The position numbers and the translations under genes were made by a program. Shown here in pieces: positions 7,732 through 19,504 of a DNA stretch of 64,000 nucleotides. The stretch spans positions 22,837,230-22,901,229 of the forward strand of contig NC_088677.1 of the NCBI RefSeq assembly GCF_950023065.1. Direction: 5' to 3'. Below the pieces are notes generated by a model. The model was not told the DNA's origin. It did no database searches and saw only the letters and a program-made list of their open reading frames with translations. This DNA comes from Planococcus citri. Lineage: Eukaryota; Arthropoda; Insecta; Hemiptera; Pseudococcidae. How positions within the stretch are numbered: the stretch's first letter is position 1; every line of letters begins with the position of its first letter.

Positions 7732-10155
7732 TTTTGTGATCTGTGTAATCGGAATAAGATGAGAAATTTATCGTTTGGCGGAGGTCGAAGTAGGGCTAAT
7801 GATTTGCTTGAGATTGTTCACACAGACGTGAATGGACCCCATATGACAAAGGGTAATAGAGGAGAGCAATATTTTGTCACTTTTACAGACGATTATAGCA
7901 AGTATGTGAAGGTATATTGCATCAACGCGAAGTCCGAGGTATTCGATTGTTTTGTGGATTATTATAACAAGGTAACGAATTTAACTGGTAAGAAAATTCT
8001 GAATTTGAGATGTGATAATGGTCGCGAATATATCAATAGGCGTTTTTATGATTTTTCGAGAGAGAAAGGGTTCTTTATTCAGAAGGTTCCACCATACACA
8101 CAGCAGTTGAATGGATGTGCTGAATGTCTCAATCAGGTGATCGTTAATCGTGCTAATTGTCTGTTTGATGAGTCTGGTGTTGATAAGAGATTTTGGCCAG
8201 AGGTTGTTAAAGCAGCAGTTTACATTGGCAATCGTGTCCTTGCAAATTCAGTGGAAAATCATACACCATTTGAGCTTCTTTTTGGTAAGAAACCTGACGT
8301 TTCAAATCTCGTTTTGTATGGACCGGAGGTTTTCGTTCGTGTACCTAACCAAAGGCATCCTGATAAATGGTCCAAGAAAGGAGTCTATGGGAAAATTGTT
8401 GGTTTTGAGGAAACTGGTTATCATATCTTGCGTAATGGAGAAATAACTGTGTCTAGGAACGTGAAGTTTATTGACCCAACCAAAAGTAGAATAATGTACC
8501 TAGATAGTGAGGATGAGTCAAGGTCGAATGAGTTGAGGTCAAATGAATCGAGTGAGCGTGAGTTACCTTGGAGATCGCCACGTGAGAAGAAACCAATAGA
8601 TAGGTATGGCTCACCAGTTGCCTATTTTGTCCAAGTAGGTGTTTCAGATACGTATGAGGAGGCAACTACTGACGAACGAGCTGATGAATGGAAGGAGGCA
8701 ATGGAAAAGGAGCTTTGAAATATTGAGAAGAATGCCACCTGGATTGAAACTGACCTACCCAAAGGTCATAAAGCTCTAGATTTGAAGTGGGTATATGCCA
8801 AGAAAGCTGATGGTTCGCTGAAAGCTCGAGTTGTTGTTCATGGTTACCAACAATATGACGAGCTTGAAGAATTATACTCACCAGTTGTTAGTATGGCAGC
8901 TGTAAAGACCTATTTTTCGTTAGCTGTGAAGAATAAGTGGCATATTGAGCAGTTGGATGTTGATGCTGCGTTCTTAAATGGTCAAGTCAAGTCGGAAGTT
9001 TATGTCAGTCCTCCGAAAGGATATCCTATCAGGCCCGGTAAAGTTCTCAAGTTGAAAAAGGCTCTATACGGTTTGCGCGAAAGTCCGAGATGTTGGTATG
9101 AATGTCTTGATAGGTATCTCAAGTCTTTAGGCTTCAAGAATTTTGGTTCTGAGAGATGTATTTACATAAGAGGAAATGTGTTCATATTAGTATATGTTGA
9201 TGATTTGTTGATTTGCGGTGGTGATCTCAGAGAAATTCAATCAGTGATTTGGAAATCGTGCTCAAGATTTTCTATGAAGGTCATGGGACCTGTATCGAAT
9301 TATTTAGGAGTTGAAATTCGTTATGATCAAACTGGTGGCGTTATGGAATTGGTACAATCGTCATACATTGAAGAATTAGCTGTGAAATATCGTGTAGTAG
9401 ACTCCGAGCAGATTTTTAAAACACCTATGGAAAGTGGTCTCAAGTTGAGAAAAATGGACAAAGTGAGAGATGATTTGCCTTATAGGAGTTTAATAGGTGC
9501 CTTGTTGTATATTGCCGCAGCAACTCATCCTGATATGTCATTTTCGAGTGGTTATTTGAGTCGTTTTCAGGCAGGCTATTGTAAGGAGTATTTCGAGTAT
9601 GAGTTGAGAGTGCTCAGATATTTGTATTGTACTCGTGATCTTTGTCTGAAATATGTTAGTATTGGTTCCTCGGATCCAGTGTTGGATTGTTACATTGATG
9701 CGGATCATGTTCAAGATCTCAATGATAGGAAGTCCACATCTGGATTCGTTATTCGTGTGTATGGAAATCCTGTGTTATGGAAGAGTGTCAAACAGGGAGC
9801 AGTGACCAGAGCATCCACTCAGGCTGAATTTTATGCACTTGCTGATGCCACTCAGGAAGTGATGTGGATCAAGGGATTGTTGTCTGAGTTTGGTAAAGTG
9901 GATTGCAACGTTAAGATATACGAAGATAACTCTGGTGCTGTATCTCTTGCCTGTAGGGGTAATTTCACTGGCAGAAGTAAGCATATAGATATCGCTTATC
10001 ATTTCGTTCATGATTTAGTCTCCAAGGGAGAGATTTGTGTAATTCCGGTGGCGAGTGAGGAAAATATTGCGGATATTTTCACCAAGCCCCTAGACCGGAC
10101 CAAATTTGAATATTTTCGAGGTTCAATGGGGGTTGTTCCTAGATTGAGTGTCTAG
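7732..10155 (+). pseudogene. Ty1/Copia retrotransposon pol, 5'-truncated with one stop
   Basis: Begins inside the GAG-pre-integrase motif (CDLCNRNK). The integrase core follows with VHTDVNGP (first Asp), RCDNGREY (second Asp) and QLNGCAEC (Glu), although the usual AER is AEC. Reverse transcriptase starts near WVYAKKADG and has DVDAAFLNG and the catalytic YVDDLLICG. RNase H has DADHVQDLNDRKSTSGF, QAEFYAL and EDNSGA, ending at SKHIDIAYHF and IFTKPL. A single in-frame TGA at 8716-8718 separates integrase from reverse transcriptase; both sides are in the same frame, so no indel is needed. Gag and protease are missing, and no 5' LTR was found upstream. The element is dead in cis, but the long intact frames point to recent loss. 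Confidence 0.95.
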
Positions 10156-10331
10156 CCTATTTGCATTGAGCTTTATTTATCGTTTTATACTTTGTTGTTT
10201 TAAATTATGTTGTGAAATATTTATTTGTTATGTTATATTATTCAATTTGCGTATTATTGTGTTTCAATAGAATATTTTATGGTGATATTTTATAATGTAT
10301 TAAATTGTTAATTTGTCACAACGAGGTGGCG

Positions 10332-10524
10332 TGTTAGATAGTCGATGTGATCCGTTATTGTATCGTCTATGTACTCCTAGCTATTCTATAGGTACGAGAT
10401 AAGCTTGTGGGATTTTCCACTTTGTACTTATACTCATTGTACATATCATACCTGACCAAATATACGTTATTCCGTTGTGTTCGTTGCTGTAGATATGTTG
10501 TATTCGTCTCTCAATAGTTCGACA
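10332..10524 (+). mobile_element. Probable 3' LTR of the Copia element
   Basis: A 193-bp segment starting TGTTAGATAG and ending TTCGACA (TGT...ACA ends), preceded by the purine-rich GAGGTGGCG. It lies 176 bases after the pol stop, which suits Copia 3' ends. No matching 5' LTR is visible upstream, so the boundaries rest on the terminal dinucleotides and the polypurine-like tract only. Confidence 0.6.
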
Positions 10525-11500
10525 ATTTTAATTCTAATCAATTTTATAAAATTTTATCCCATTTTTAAAAATTAAAATTTCAATCTGAATTCAATTTTAA
10601 TTTGAATTACTTTGGAATATGACAGCCCAAAATAATTATAGCCATATGGATTTATTAATTTTCGAACATGTTTTTAATGCCTTATTTCCCAGTACCGACT
10701 TTATCCCGCATTTCGCCTACTTAAAATCTCTGGTTTTATTGGTATGGATAACATTTTTGACAAAAAGACTAAGAACAGTGGGGATGAACTTCGATGGTAT
10801 AAAACAACTGCAGGTACCAAGGATGGATTTAAATTTATCCAAATAGTTCTCCAGTTAAGTTGTCCAAGACTTCCATTGGCACGAGCTGTTATCAACTCAA
10901 ACTATTTTTTCGAAGCTGTATCAACCCTCCTTGAAATACGTTTGAGGTTGATACTGGTTTTGAAAAAATAAAACCTAGGTAAGTACGGCATAGCCGAAAT
11001 TTTTTTTGAATTTGGTGTTGAAATTCTGTCAAAATTTTCCTCATAACTTTTTCATAAATTTCCAAACCCAAATTCACCCAACGCGAATGCGAGTGATGAA
11101 TATTACGAGTAGCGAATTCAATCAAAAAATCCTTCTCTCTACAGCCACTACCTGAAATTCTCAAATTTTTTTATCAAATAAGCTTACCGATTTACAAGCA
11201 AAAAAAATTTTACATTAAAACCACCGATTTAAGAATTTTTAGAATTTTTTTTTTTTTGGAAATTTTACTTACCGAGAAATACGAGTAGTAAAATTTTCTG
11301 AATAAGTCAATCTTCTGGTCACACTAGGACGAGATACTCAATGGTCGTACAGTCATACGAATTACGATTACGAATCACGAATTGCGAGGTTGATAATATA
11401 TTTATCAACCATTATTATGCTCGTCCAGTACTCAACTGAGTAAAAGACTTTTTTCTGGTCGAATCGTTCCTCGCGTAACGATACCTGGACTACCCCAATA
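10525..11500. other. AT-rich stretch with weak exon-like pieces
   Basis: 10530-10620 is an AT-rich interspersed repeat that recurs at about 36290-36395 (AATCAATTTTATAAAATTTTATCC core). 10619-10975 has two overlapping open frames and a donor-like GCAG|GTACC at 10811, which could be remnants of an exon, but I see no domain. The rest is AT-rich. 11320-11500 includes a CpG-containing patch next to the minus-strand Copia fragment. Confidence 0.35.
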
Positions 11501-12125
11501 CTAGTATCGGGTAGTATACCTATCGTCTGTGACCATTCGGAGTTTATTTACAATTGGCGAGGAGATGTGGCCCATTCTACGATGCATTAGCTCCCCCTCC
11601 TGTTCTAACTTGGCCCTTTGTGCAGGAGACAATTTATTCAATTTACGTTTACGATTTTTTCCTTTTAAATTTGAGTTATTTGTAGCATTACGATCAACAT
11701 TGGTTATGAGCACAAACAGACCCTCATTTACTTTATCTTGATTCAATTCACATTTTTTATCAGATATATTATCTACGTTATCGATAGTTTTGGCATTCAT
11801 GGTATACATACCATTCAATTCGCATATAGTAGCTATTTTACGATTATATTTTCTACATAATAGGTAGCCAGATTTAGGGTTAACTATGAGAGAGGATTTA
11901 AATTTTGTGTTTAATTTTGACACACTGATAATACAATCATTTGTGTTAGGTACATATTGCACATTATAAAGGTGTAGAATGCTCTTTGTTTTGGCGCATG
12001 AAACTAAGATAGGCAACACACCTTCACCTACTGCTGAAACTGACGATTCTCTGCCTAGAGTTTTTATACCTATTACATTTTCATATTCTACATAGTATTT
12101 TGAACCATAACTGGATCTAACATTT
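11501..12125 (-). pseudogene. Copia protease/GAG-pre-integrase fragment
   Basis: Read on the minus strand. The frame carries a protease-like end (GVLPILV), then LHLYNVQYVPN...ISVSKL, a YLLCRKY segment and GELMHRRMGHIS, the (L)WHRRLGH-type GAG-pre-integrase motif in which Trp is replaced. It stops after the motif and has no integrase core, so it is a fragment of a second Copia lineage, in the opposite orientation to the 7.7-kb element. Confidence 0.85.
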
Positions 12126-12261
12126 TAAATCTATCGCCTGTGGCCTCTGTTATATGTATGTATTGTATACAGATACCTACTGAAAAAACATGGAATAACC
12201 CATAGATTTCATAGTATTAAGATCGTCTAGTAAGTAATCGTTAATTTTTAAAAAAAATAAC

Positions 12262-12345
12262 TGGTCCTCTTTTAGTCGCCTTTTACGACAGGCAGAGGGT
12301 ACCATAAGGATATTCTTGACCCGTCCCTACACGGGGTACCTATAC
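12262..12345. mobile_element. Possible LINE/SINE 3'-end remnant
   Basis: The block containing AGTCGCCTTTTACGACAGGC and, further on, CCCGTCCCTACACGGGG resembles a widely dispersed insect retroelement tail (recalled motif, not searched). The second half can form a CCCGT...ACGGG hairpin. No ORF is attached. Confidence 0.4.
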
Positions 12346-12559
12346 TTAATTTAAATATTAATTGTATTCAAAATAATAAATTGAACTATCCAAATTACAT
12401 GTTTAATTTAAATTTATTCATTTTTTTTTCATCTGACGAGCTTCATTCCCTATTTTAATATTTTGCTTATTCTTCCATTTTTGCTTTCAATGTTTTCCAA
12501 ATGCAAGTATTAGGAGTTTTGTAATATAGATGCTGTAAAATGCATTCGAAACAACCTCA

Positions 12560-12906
12560 ACAGTATTGACGAAACAACAGAGCCAAGCGCTTTCGCTGCC
12601 AGGGCCTGAAGTTCGACAAGATACATGTAATCCGGATTCGATCGATATGACGTCGTGTCGGCATCTTTACCACCATACATGTATCGACAAGATGTATCGC
12701 AATTCAACGGAAATGAATCCGCAAAACCTACAAATCATGAAGTCAATTTTCTCAAAAATTTTCATTAGCCTGTTTTGGTACGTTACAACTTACGGAGGCA
12801 AAATTAACTCAAGCACAGACAAGTGTGAGATGAAAAGTTAAAGCCATCGATGAGCCAAAGGAACTTCTACCTAAAGAAGATATTGATTCACTAGAGAAAA
12901 ACAAAT
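12560..12906 (+). pseudogene. RING-H2-like gene fragment
   Basis: The frame holds TSCRHLYHHTCIDKMYRN, a C-x-H-x2-H-x2-C block matching the middle ligands of a RING-H2 finger and also seen at 26794 and 34545. The upstream CxxC half is absent, with no ATG, so this is an exon piece or a truncated copy. A stop at 12839 is followed, one base out of frame, by a lysine/glutamate-rich tail ending at 12906 (KAIDEPKELLPKEDI...), consistent with a single-base loss. RING-H2 proteins usually act as E3 ubiquitin ligases; this copy is probably inactive. Confidence 0.5.
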
Positions 12907-13299
12907 AGTTGATTTCACATATGATACATATAAGCAGCTCTGTTACTACACCATTGTGGGCTGGTAAGTAAATCTATGAAAAACTGGGGGAAAAAATGTA
13001 AGTAGAATCCAAGTAATACAGGAACTACTTTTGTAGGTGTCATTCCAGCTCCAAGGGGAGCATCAGAGGATCTCTCCAACTTGGCAAGAAAAATCCAAGT
13101 AGTCACTATGGTACAACTACCAAAATTACCTACAGTACTTACTAAAATTATCTATGGTAATTACTAAAATTACCAATAGTAAGAACCAAAATTACAGAGC
13201 TCTAGGTCCAAAACAATTTTGGGAAATCTGTCTATCACCGAAAACTTGCTGCATACCTAAGGCACCAATATAGAAATCAGTTATCTCAGGATTGAGAAC

Positions 13300-14086
13300 C
13301 CTGGGTGTCTGGTGAGTGGATGTCAAAACTTCAGATTTGGATATAACCGGGTACGACTTTAAAAAAACATTATTAGGACAAGTTGCCTATCTTGAAAATT
13401 GAGGGGCAAAATTACATTTTAATAATAAACAAATAAAATGAAAATTTTGATGGTAGGAACTGGTAGTACTTTGAAAACTGAGCAAATTTTGTCCCAACAA
13501 ATTTTTGCCTAACTTGAAAATTGAAGGGGCTATGACCACATTTAGAATAAAAAAAGACTCGGAAGAAAAAATCAATAGCGAAAATGGATTATACATTCAA
13601 AATTGATCAGATTTTGTTCTTTTCAATTTTTTCCTTAAGTCAAAATTGAAGGATCTACGCAACATTTAAAGTAAAAGAAATTTCAAAAAAATTGAGCAAC
13701 CCTTGAAACTCATACTTTGAATGTCGCGTAGCTCCTCCAATTTTGATCTGGGCCAAAAATTGAAGAGAACAAAATCTGATCAATTTTGAATTTAGGATCC
13801 ATTTTCGCTATTGATTTTTTCTTCCGAGTCTTTTTTTATTCTAAATGTGGTCATAGCCCCTTCAATTTTCAAGTTAGGCAAAAATTTGTATGGACAAAAT
13901 TTGCTCAGTTTTCAAAGTACTACCAGTTCCCATCATCAAAATTTTCATTTTATTTGCTTATTATTAAAATGTAATTTTGCCCCTTCAATTTTCAAGATAG
14001 GCAACTTGTTCATCTAACGTTTTTTCTTAGTCATACCCGGTTATATCCAAATCTGAAGTTTTGACCACCACTCCCCGGACACCCTG
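13300..14086. mobile_element. Foldback element with ~370-bp inverted arms
   Basis: The left arm (about 13300-13660) and the right arm (about 13735-14086) are inverted copies. Shared blocks include CTTCAGATTTGGATATAACC, GAAAATTGAAGGGGC and ATCAATAGCGAAAATGG with their complements on the right. The right end reads ACACCCTGTATG and the left CTGGGTGTC, so the tip is CAGGGTGTC-like. No transposase is present. The translated frames in the two arms are mirror images and not genes. Confidence 0.85.
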
Positions 14087-14281
14087 TATGAAGTTAGTAT
14101 TGAAAGAAACGAAATGTTTATTCGTTTTAAACAGTAGTGTATAAGTTTTGATAGTTATATATTATGTAGCTACATCAATCTTAATGTTGAGTGTAGATGA
14201 ATTGTTTCTTGAACATCCTTATTTTAAGATATGCCTGATAGATCGTTCAACGATACTGGAGCCGGATGAGAGATATCGTAT

Positions 14282-14576
14282 ATGACAGATAAGCAGCCAT
14301 TTGAGTATGGAATTTCCGCAGGACCTGGTAAGACGGTCTTTGGTTTTGTAACTTTGATCCCTAAGGAGAAGTGATTGTATCAATACTAAAACCTTGGGGG
14401 GGGGACACCATAATAATTATAAAGATAATTGAACAAAATAATCCCTCTTTCCACTTGATTATTACTTAGTTCTGCAGATGAACCTTGAAGAAGAATATGA
14501 AGAAGAGTTGAATGTGATTGTTGTGTCAGAAAGCCATGCTGTTGATTTAAATTTCAACTATCTGGAACAACCCTGA
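14282..14576 (+). CDS. Two exon-like pieces of an acidic small protein gene
   Basis: First piece: ATG at 14282 to a donor CCTG|GTAAG at 14327 (MTDKQPFEYGISAGP). Second piece: acceptor TGCAG at 14477, then an open frame to TGA at 14576 encoding an acidic tail (NLEEEYEEELNVIVVSES). Simple joining puts the second piece out of frame and meets a stop at once, so the model is broken or an exon is missing. The acidic VIVVSES tail is reminiscent of the IITVSSDEE tail at 34860. The downstream 3' sequence is shared with the 18136 gene. Confidence 0.35.
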
Positions 14577-14659
14577 TATTTTGTTGATCCTCTGGAAGTC
14601 TGCATATATGTATTATGTAATATGTGAGATGTGTGAAAAATAGCCACAACATATTAGTT

Positions 14660-14721
14660 GTAAACAATTGATGATTATGCGAGTTATCTTATTTTAAGCT
14701 TAGCACATTATTTTAGATTTA
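14660..14721. repeat. Repeat shared with 18428-18493
   Basis: About 60 bases around ACAATTGATGATTATGCGAG, then TTATTTTAAGC and TAGCACATTATTTTAGATTT, are almost repeated at 18428-18493. In both places they lie just downstream of a small gene's stop, so they are probably paralogous 3' UTR sequence. Confidence 0.75.
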
Positions 14722-15106
14722 ACCCGATTGGGTAAAATTTCGCTAATCGCCAATAAATTCGCTAACAATTGGCGCATCAACCCAGGATTCGCTCATAAAT
14801 TCGCGATCACCCTGTTCTAGGTAAGGGAAAAGTTTCATTGTAGCCCAAAAAATCGACTTCGCTTGAACAGATCTACCCATTCAAGTTCGCCAGTAAATCG
14901 CCTATTATTTTCTAGGAAACAAATGATGTTATAGCTATGAAGTTCGTTTCCTGGAAAATTCTCTGGTACCTAATTTCTTAGTACTTGCAGGCTGTGCATC
15001 ATTTTAGTCCAAGAGTAATTGTCCTCAGTTGTCAGTTTTGCTTTGTAGGTTATGATGTGTCGGTGAGTGTTAGCTGTGTTTGTACCTATATAAGTTAGAA
15101 ATTTTT

Positions 15107-17564
15107 CAAAGGGACTTCCCCTATAAGATGGGTGAAACGGCCTTTGATCCATAATGGATCAAAAGTGGTCCAAAATGTCACCTTTGATGTAAAAACTCTT
15201 CATACAAATTTTTGACCACCCACCCCCTTCCCTTCCCTTCCCTTCCCCTTCCGGAGAAACTGCCCCCTAAACATCAAAAATTCAAAGATATATTTCTCGG
15301 AGGGGGGTGGACGAAAAATTTTGAAATTTTCACAGATTGTGTACATCATGTAGGGGTACACACAGTAATTTTTTGAAATTTTTCCCCCACCATTTTCTTA
15401 GTTTTTCAGGGGGTTGAAAACTTTGAAGGGGGGGCAGAAAAAAATTTTGGGGGGGTACCATGACTGAATTTTTTTTCAAAACTTGCTCATACCCTAAGGT
15501 ATAACATATAATTTTCCCAAGGTCCCAAAGGGGGGTGCAACATGGTCAAAAAATATAAAGTTTGAAAAAAAACGTGTATCTCCCGAACTACTGCGCGTTT
15601 TTTCAACACTGTTCCACGGCACCACCGTGAGAAAACTTCACCTAACGCGCGCTCTCAAACTTGGATTTTTTTGAGAACCCTACTGAAATACCATAATTGC
15701 ATTCAGAATTTTTTTTGATGAATATTCTCTAGGATGGTGTGGTGAACTACAGAGGTATTCCTACAAGAATTTTCAACCCCCTCCCTTCATATTTACCCCT
15801 CAAAACTGCGTTTTTCAACTCATTTTGTGCTACCTATTTAGCCTACTCACAATGAAAATTGGGAGGTACAATTTTTGGATGTACATATTTTTGACCTCTA
15901 AGTATGTATCATATATTTTTTTCGAAATTTTTGTTTTGGTGTGTCGTGGTGGAACAGTGTTGAAAAAATGCGCGGTAGTACGGGAGATACACGTTTTTTT
16001 TCAAACTTTATTTTTTTTTTACCATGTTGCACCCCCCTTTGGGACCTTGGGAAAATTATATGTTATATGTACCTTAGGGTGTGAGGAGCAGGAATGCCTT
16101 AACCGCGTATCGTGGGTATTCCTATACCCACTATACTCGCGGGTATTAATGTATCTTTTTGTTATACTGGTTTTTCTATGAAAAACCAGTACACTATGAT
16201 TTTCATGTATTTCTCTACCTTGGTGTGTGTGTGTGTGTGTGTGAGCTTTGACATCTGTCAAGGACTTTTCCGAATTCGCATAGGGCTCGTCTCTATGCGA
16301 ATCGCGCTCGATTCTCACTTGATCTTTTACGTCTGGCCAGGGTAGAACTTCTCGTCACCTAACGATTGTTCATATCGTTCATAATGGGTATTAGTATCCT
16401 TCTTTGCATTTTATTTAAATTATTACCCGCTTGTTCGGTGTGAATTTGTGTCTATTAACGTAATGTAAATCGTGAGATGTATCGTCTCGATAAATCGTAT
16501 TTATGGTATTTTGGATCACGTCCCATAATCCGGACTTGGGGCTGTGATCTTGTTTCAAAAGGTATTCCTCAGACTTTTAGAATTATCGATCGGACCTAGT
16601 ATTGGTGAGTCCACAGGAGAGAATTTAACGTGAACAGTTTTGGGTAAGTAATGAAAAAAGCTTACTCGTGGAGCGAATTACTCCGCTGCGGTTAACTCCT
16701 TTTAATTATTTATTATAATTATTATTACGACTAACTAATAGTGAATAGGTATAACTACTCCGTACCTATGTTCATAGTATCGCTATTGCTTTAATTGATA
16801 ACTAAGTATTTACGTGTTATCAAATGTTATGTGTCTCGCTACATAGTCAAATATTTGTTCATTTGATATGTATTTCCTATATAAATCTCCTTTTGGCATA
16901 CTTGATTTATATAATGTACGTGTATAGATGTATAAAATGAATATAGGCTATCTGTACATGTTCTTTCGAGTTTTATTAATTATTACGTAAAGCTCAACTT
17001 TTATAAATGTTAGGGAGTCGCTAATAGAAAGAGCCTGCCTCCAGAGCTAGTTAGGTATCTGGTAATTATTCCCCTCCCAGGGAATAATTATTAGATTCCC
17101 TTTTTATGAGCCGCTAGACAAAACTTCTTACCCTAAAAAGTAATTAGTTACTTTCTACCACTGCTACCTATTACAATCCCCCCTATTACAAGGGTATGAG
17201 CAAGTTTTGAAAAAAAATTCAGCCATGGCACCCCCCCCCCCAATTTTTTTTCTGCCCCCCTTCAAAGTTTTCAACCACCTGAAAAACTAAGAAAATGGTG
17301 GGGGAAAAATTTCAAAAAATTACTGTGTGTACCCCTACATGATGTACACAATCTGTGAAAATTTCAAAATTTTTCGTCCACCCCCCTCCGAGAAATATAT
17401 CTTTGAATTTTTGATGTTTAGGGGGCAGTTTCTCCGAAGGGGAGGGGGTGGGTGGTCAAAAATTTGTATGAAGAGTTTTTACATCAAGGGTGACTTTTTG
17501 GGCCACTTTTGATCCATTATGGATCAAAGGCCGTTTCACCCATCTTATAGGGGAAGTCCCTTTG
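15107..17564. mobile_element. Foldback element interrupted by a solo LTR
   Basis: The ends are CAAAGGGACTTCCCC (15107) and the complementary GGGGAAGTCCCTTTG (ending 17564). The arms match inward: GATCCATAATGGATC, the G-rich AAAATTTTGGGGGGG tract, CTTGCTCATACCCTAAGG and the ACGTGTATCTCCCG block at 15578 mirror sequences on the right. The right arm is split at 16080-17190 by a 1111-bp insertion; without it the element is about 1.34 kb. The centre lies near 15870. No transposase. Confidence 0.88.
16080..17190. mobile_element. Solo LTR with 4-bp target duplication
   Basis: The segment begins TGTGAGGAGC and ends CTATTACA (TG...CA ends). It is flanked by AGGG at 16076-16079 and 17191-17194. The intact left arm of the host foldback reads CATACCCTAAGG, so the empty site CCTTAGGGTATG is known and both boundaries are fixed to the base. 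No internal retroviral coding region remains, as expected after LTR-LTR recombination. A short (TG)n run lies inside at 16221-16243. Gypsy- and BEL-type elements leave 4-5 bp duplications; which one this is cannot be told. Confidence 0.8.
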
Positions 17565-18135
17565 TGTATAGTTTGGTCATCAATTCATCGTCATCAATAA
17601 CCAATATAACTCTTATGAAAGAAGTGTGTGCACCACTGAAATGCCACAGGTCAGTTTGACGCTGTGAGCACATAAATAAGCTAATGAATTTTAATTAAAC
17701 ATTTAAATAACGACGACCTACCCTAAGTGATCCTTCAAAATTATACACGATAGGGCTATGCCAGAAAATACTATAATTTCGCATAAAAGAGGAAAAACTC
17801 AAGATTACCTACTCGGTTGACTATTACGCCTCATGACTAATTTCCACCGAGAAAATTTGACATTTTAACAAACATAATTTGCATACGAAATGTCACGATT
17901 TCAAAAGCCTCGCTCGATGGCAGAACAACATTAATCGCTACAGCTTGTATTTTTGATTCGATATTTTTCTTTATATTGCCATTAAAATACTTGTTCACTG
18001 CTCGATTTTAAAGGATTAAATTATAATTTTTAGCTATATTAAGGAATATTTAAAGCAGTGAGACACTAAGACCGCGCCAAAGGGGAGATTTCCGCGTCGC
18101 GATTGTCGTACAAGATCATGTAGGTACAATTCATC
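17565..18135. other. Gene-free stretch
   Basis: Ordinary AT-rich sequence, becoming more CpG-rich (CCGCGCC, TCGCGATTGTCG) at 18070-18110, just ahead of the ATG at 18136, which may mark a promoter. No repeat edge or exon was recognised. Confidence 0.4.
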
Positions 18136-18423
18136 ATGGCAGAAGATGAAGTCCGAAGAAAAAGGTAAGTCAAAAATAAATTCAACGTCAAACGTGTAAA
18201 AACATGTTTGGTACCTAAGAGATGCAGAGGCGTGACCATATTTTTTTTTGCAGCGAGTATCCGACCCTTATTGGCAAATAAGTTGGCTGTGTTGAATAAA
18301 AAATGTCGGCCACCTAACCCGCGAAAAATCCCAATTTCGAATAACACGAAACGCCGAATCAGCCCTAGAAAACAGAACCTGTTTACAACTGCCAGAGGCC
18401 TCTCAGGTCTTCAGCACATATGA
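18136..18423 (+). CDS. Small basic two-exon protein
   Basis: Proposed exons 18136-18164 (MAEDEVRRK, donor AAAG|GTAAGT) and 18258-18423, giving 64 residues. The second exon is rich in Arg, Lys, Pro and Asn (NKKCRPPNPRKIP, TKRRISPRK) and could bind nucleic acid. The frame requires the acceptor GCGAG at 18257; the stronger TTGCAG four bases upstream would lead to a stop after nine codons, which weakens the model. The following 3' sequence is shared with the 14.3-kb gene. No domain is recognised. Confidence 0.4.
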
Positions 18424-18904
18424 CGAGGTTCGAACAATTGATGACTACGCGAGTTACCTTATTTTAAGCATTAGCACATTATTTTAGATTTAAATCTCTG
18501 GTTGGCGAATCATTTCAATGTACATATTTACTTTTTCATAAATTATACGATAGGAGATAGAACAAGGGAACCAGTGTTACGTCTAAATGCCTGGGCTATG
18601 TTTTGTAAATGCCTTATTTTGTAAAGTTATGAATTATTATATACACTATGTGATCTTTCGTTCGCGTATGGTTGCATCCATAACCCAAGAGGAAAAAATT
18701 CACTGTTATGCATTCTTCTTGTTTCATATTCTTATGTTCTCTTGTCTTTTTTTATTACTCTCTAAATGTGAGTATAAGTATATTACAAAAAATCCGTTGA
18801 AAAATGTAAAAAAAAAGTTGAATATTCTCGCTAAATTTCAAATCTACTGATTTATTAAATCGAATAAAATTTACATCAAATACATTTTATCAAAATTCGT
18901 CCAA

Positions 18905-19504
18905 TTATATCACGTTGAAACAATCCAATAATAACACAACAACCAAGAACGAAGTGATAACAGCGCCGATCAATGGTATCGGTGTAAAATGTGGCCAAAC
19001 TTTGCGTAATAAAAGCACCTCCGAAGCGATATAAGCAGCGCTACCAGTAATGTGAAAATATTTCACCTTTTTTTTTCAGACAGAAAAGAAAAAACCGTTT
19101 AAGTCATTTTGAATTTTACCGAACAACTAAACTACTAAAAATTACTCACGTAATTTCCTTTCGGGATTTGACCACTGATGGCTGAAATTACCGCCAACGA
19201 TTTCAAAAACACTAAGCCAAAGAAAGTAGCGCAGAGAAGTAGTTCGGTCGGTAATGAGTGATTTTGCACGCTCTCGGCTGAGTAAAAATCGCCTTGAGTC
19301 AATTCGTGTATTCTATGATACTTGAAACCCAAAACTGTTGCTCCCAGCATCTTAAAATTAATCGATTAAATATATAATTCGTATATCGTAAGATACTGAA
19401 AAATGAATTCAAAATATGTACGAGACAATCGTGAATGATTATACCAGTTCGATTATTTTGATTGATTTTTTATCCAGTTTGCCTCCTCCTTCACTCGAGG
19501 CCAT
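18905..19504 (-). CDS. Three-exon small membrane protein
   Basis: Minus-strand exons: 19504-19445 (MASSEGGGKLDKKSIKIIEL), 19350-19150 and 19066-18905, all phase 0, giving 140 residues. Donors are CTG|GTATAA and TAC|GTGAGT; acceptors are TTTTAAG|ATG and an A-rich AAAG|GTG. Hydrophobic segments lie at about residues 55-75 (ELLLCATFFGLVFLKSLAVI) and 115-138 (IPLIGAVITSFLVVVLLLDC), with a weaker one near the start of exon 2, so it is probably a three- or four-pass membrane protein with a cytosolic Gly/Ser/Lys-rich N-terminus. The family is not recognised. Unlike its surroundings, it looks intact and conserved in style (complete start, stop and frame). The weakest point is the last acceptor, since an alternative frame for exon 3 is also open. 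Confidence 0.6.

Noticed and set aside
11529..11741. Plus-strand ORF opposite the Copia fragment
   Set aside because: Shadow of the minus-strand GAG-pre-integrase frame.
13387..14017. Phe-rich ORFs in both arms of the 13.3-kb foldback
   Set aside because: Mirror artefacts of non-coding arms.
15180..15260. CCCTTCCCTTCCC run as a telomere-like or triplex repeat
   Set aside because: Only a few units within a C-rich foldback arm; not a TTAGG-type telomeric array.
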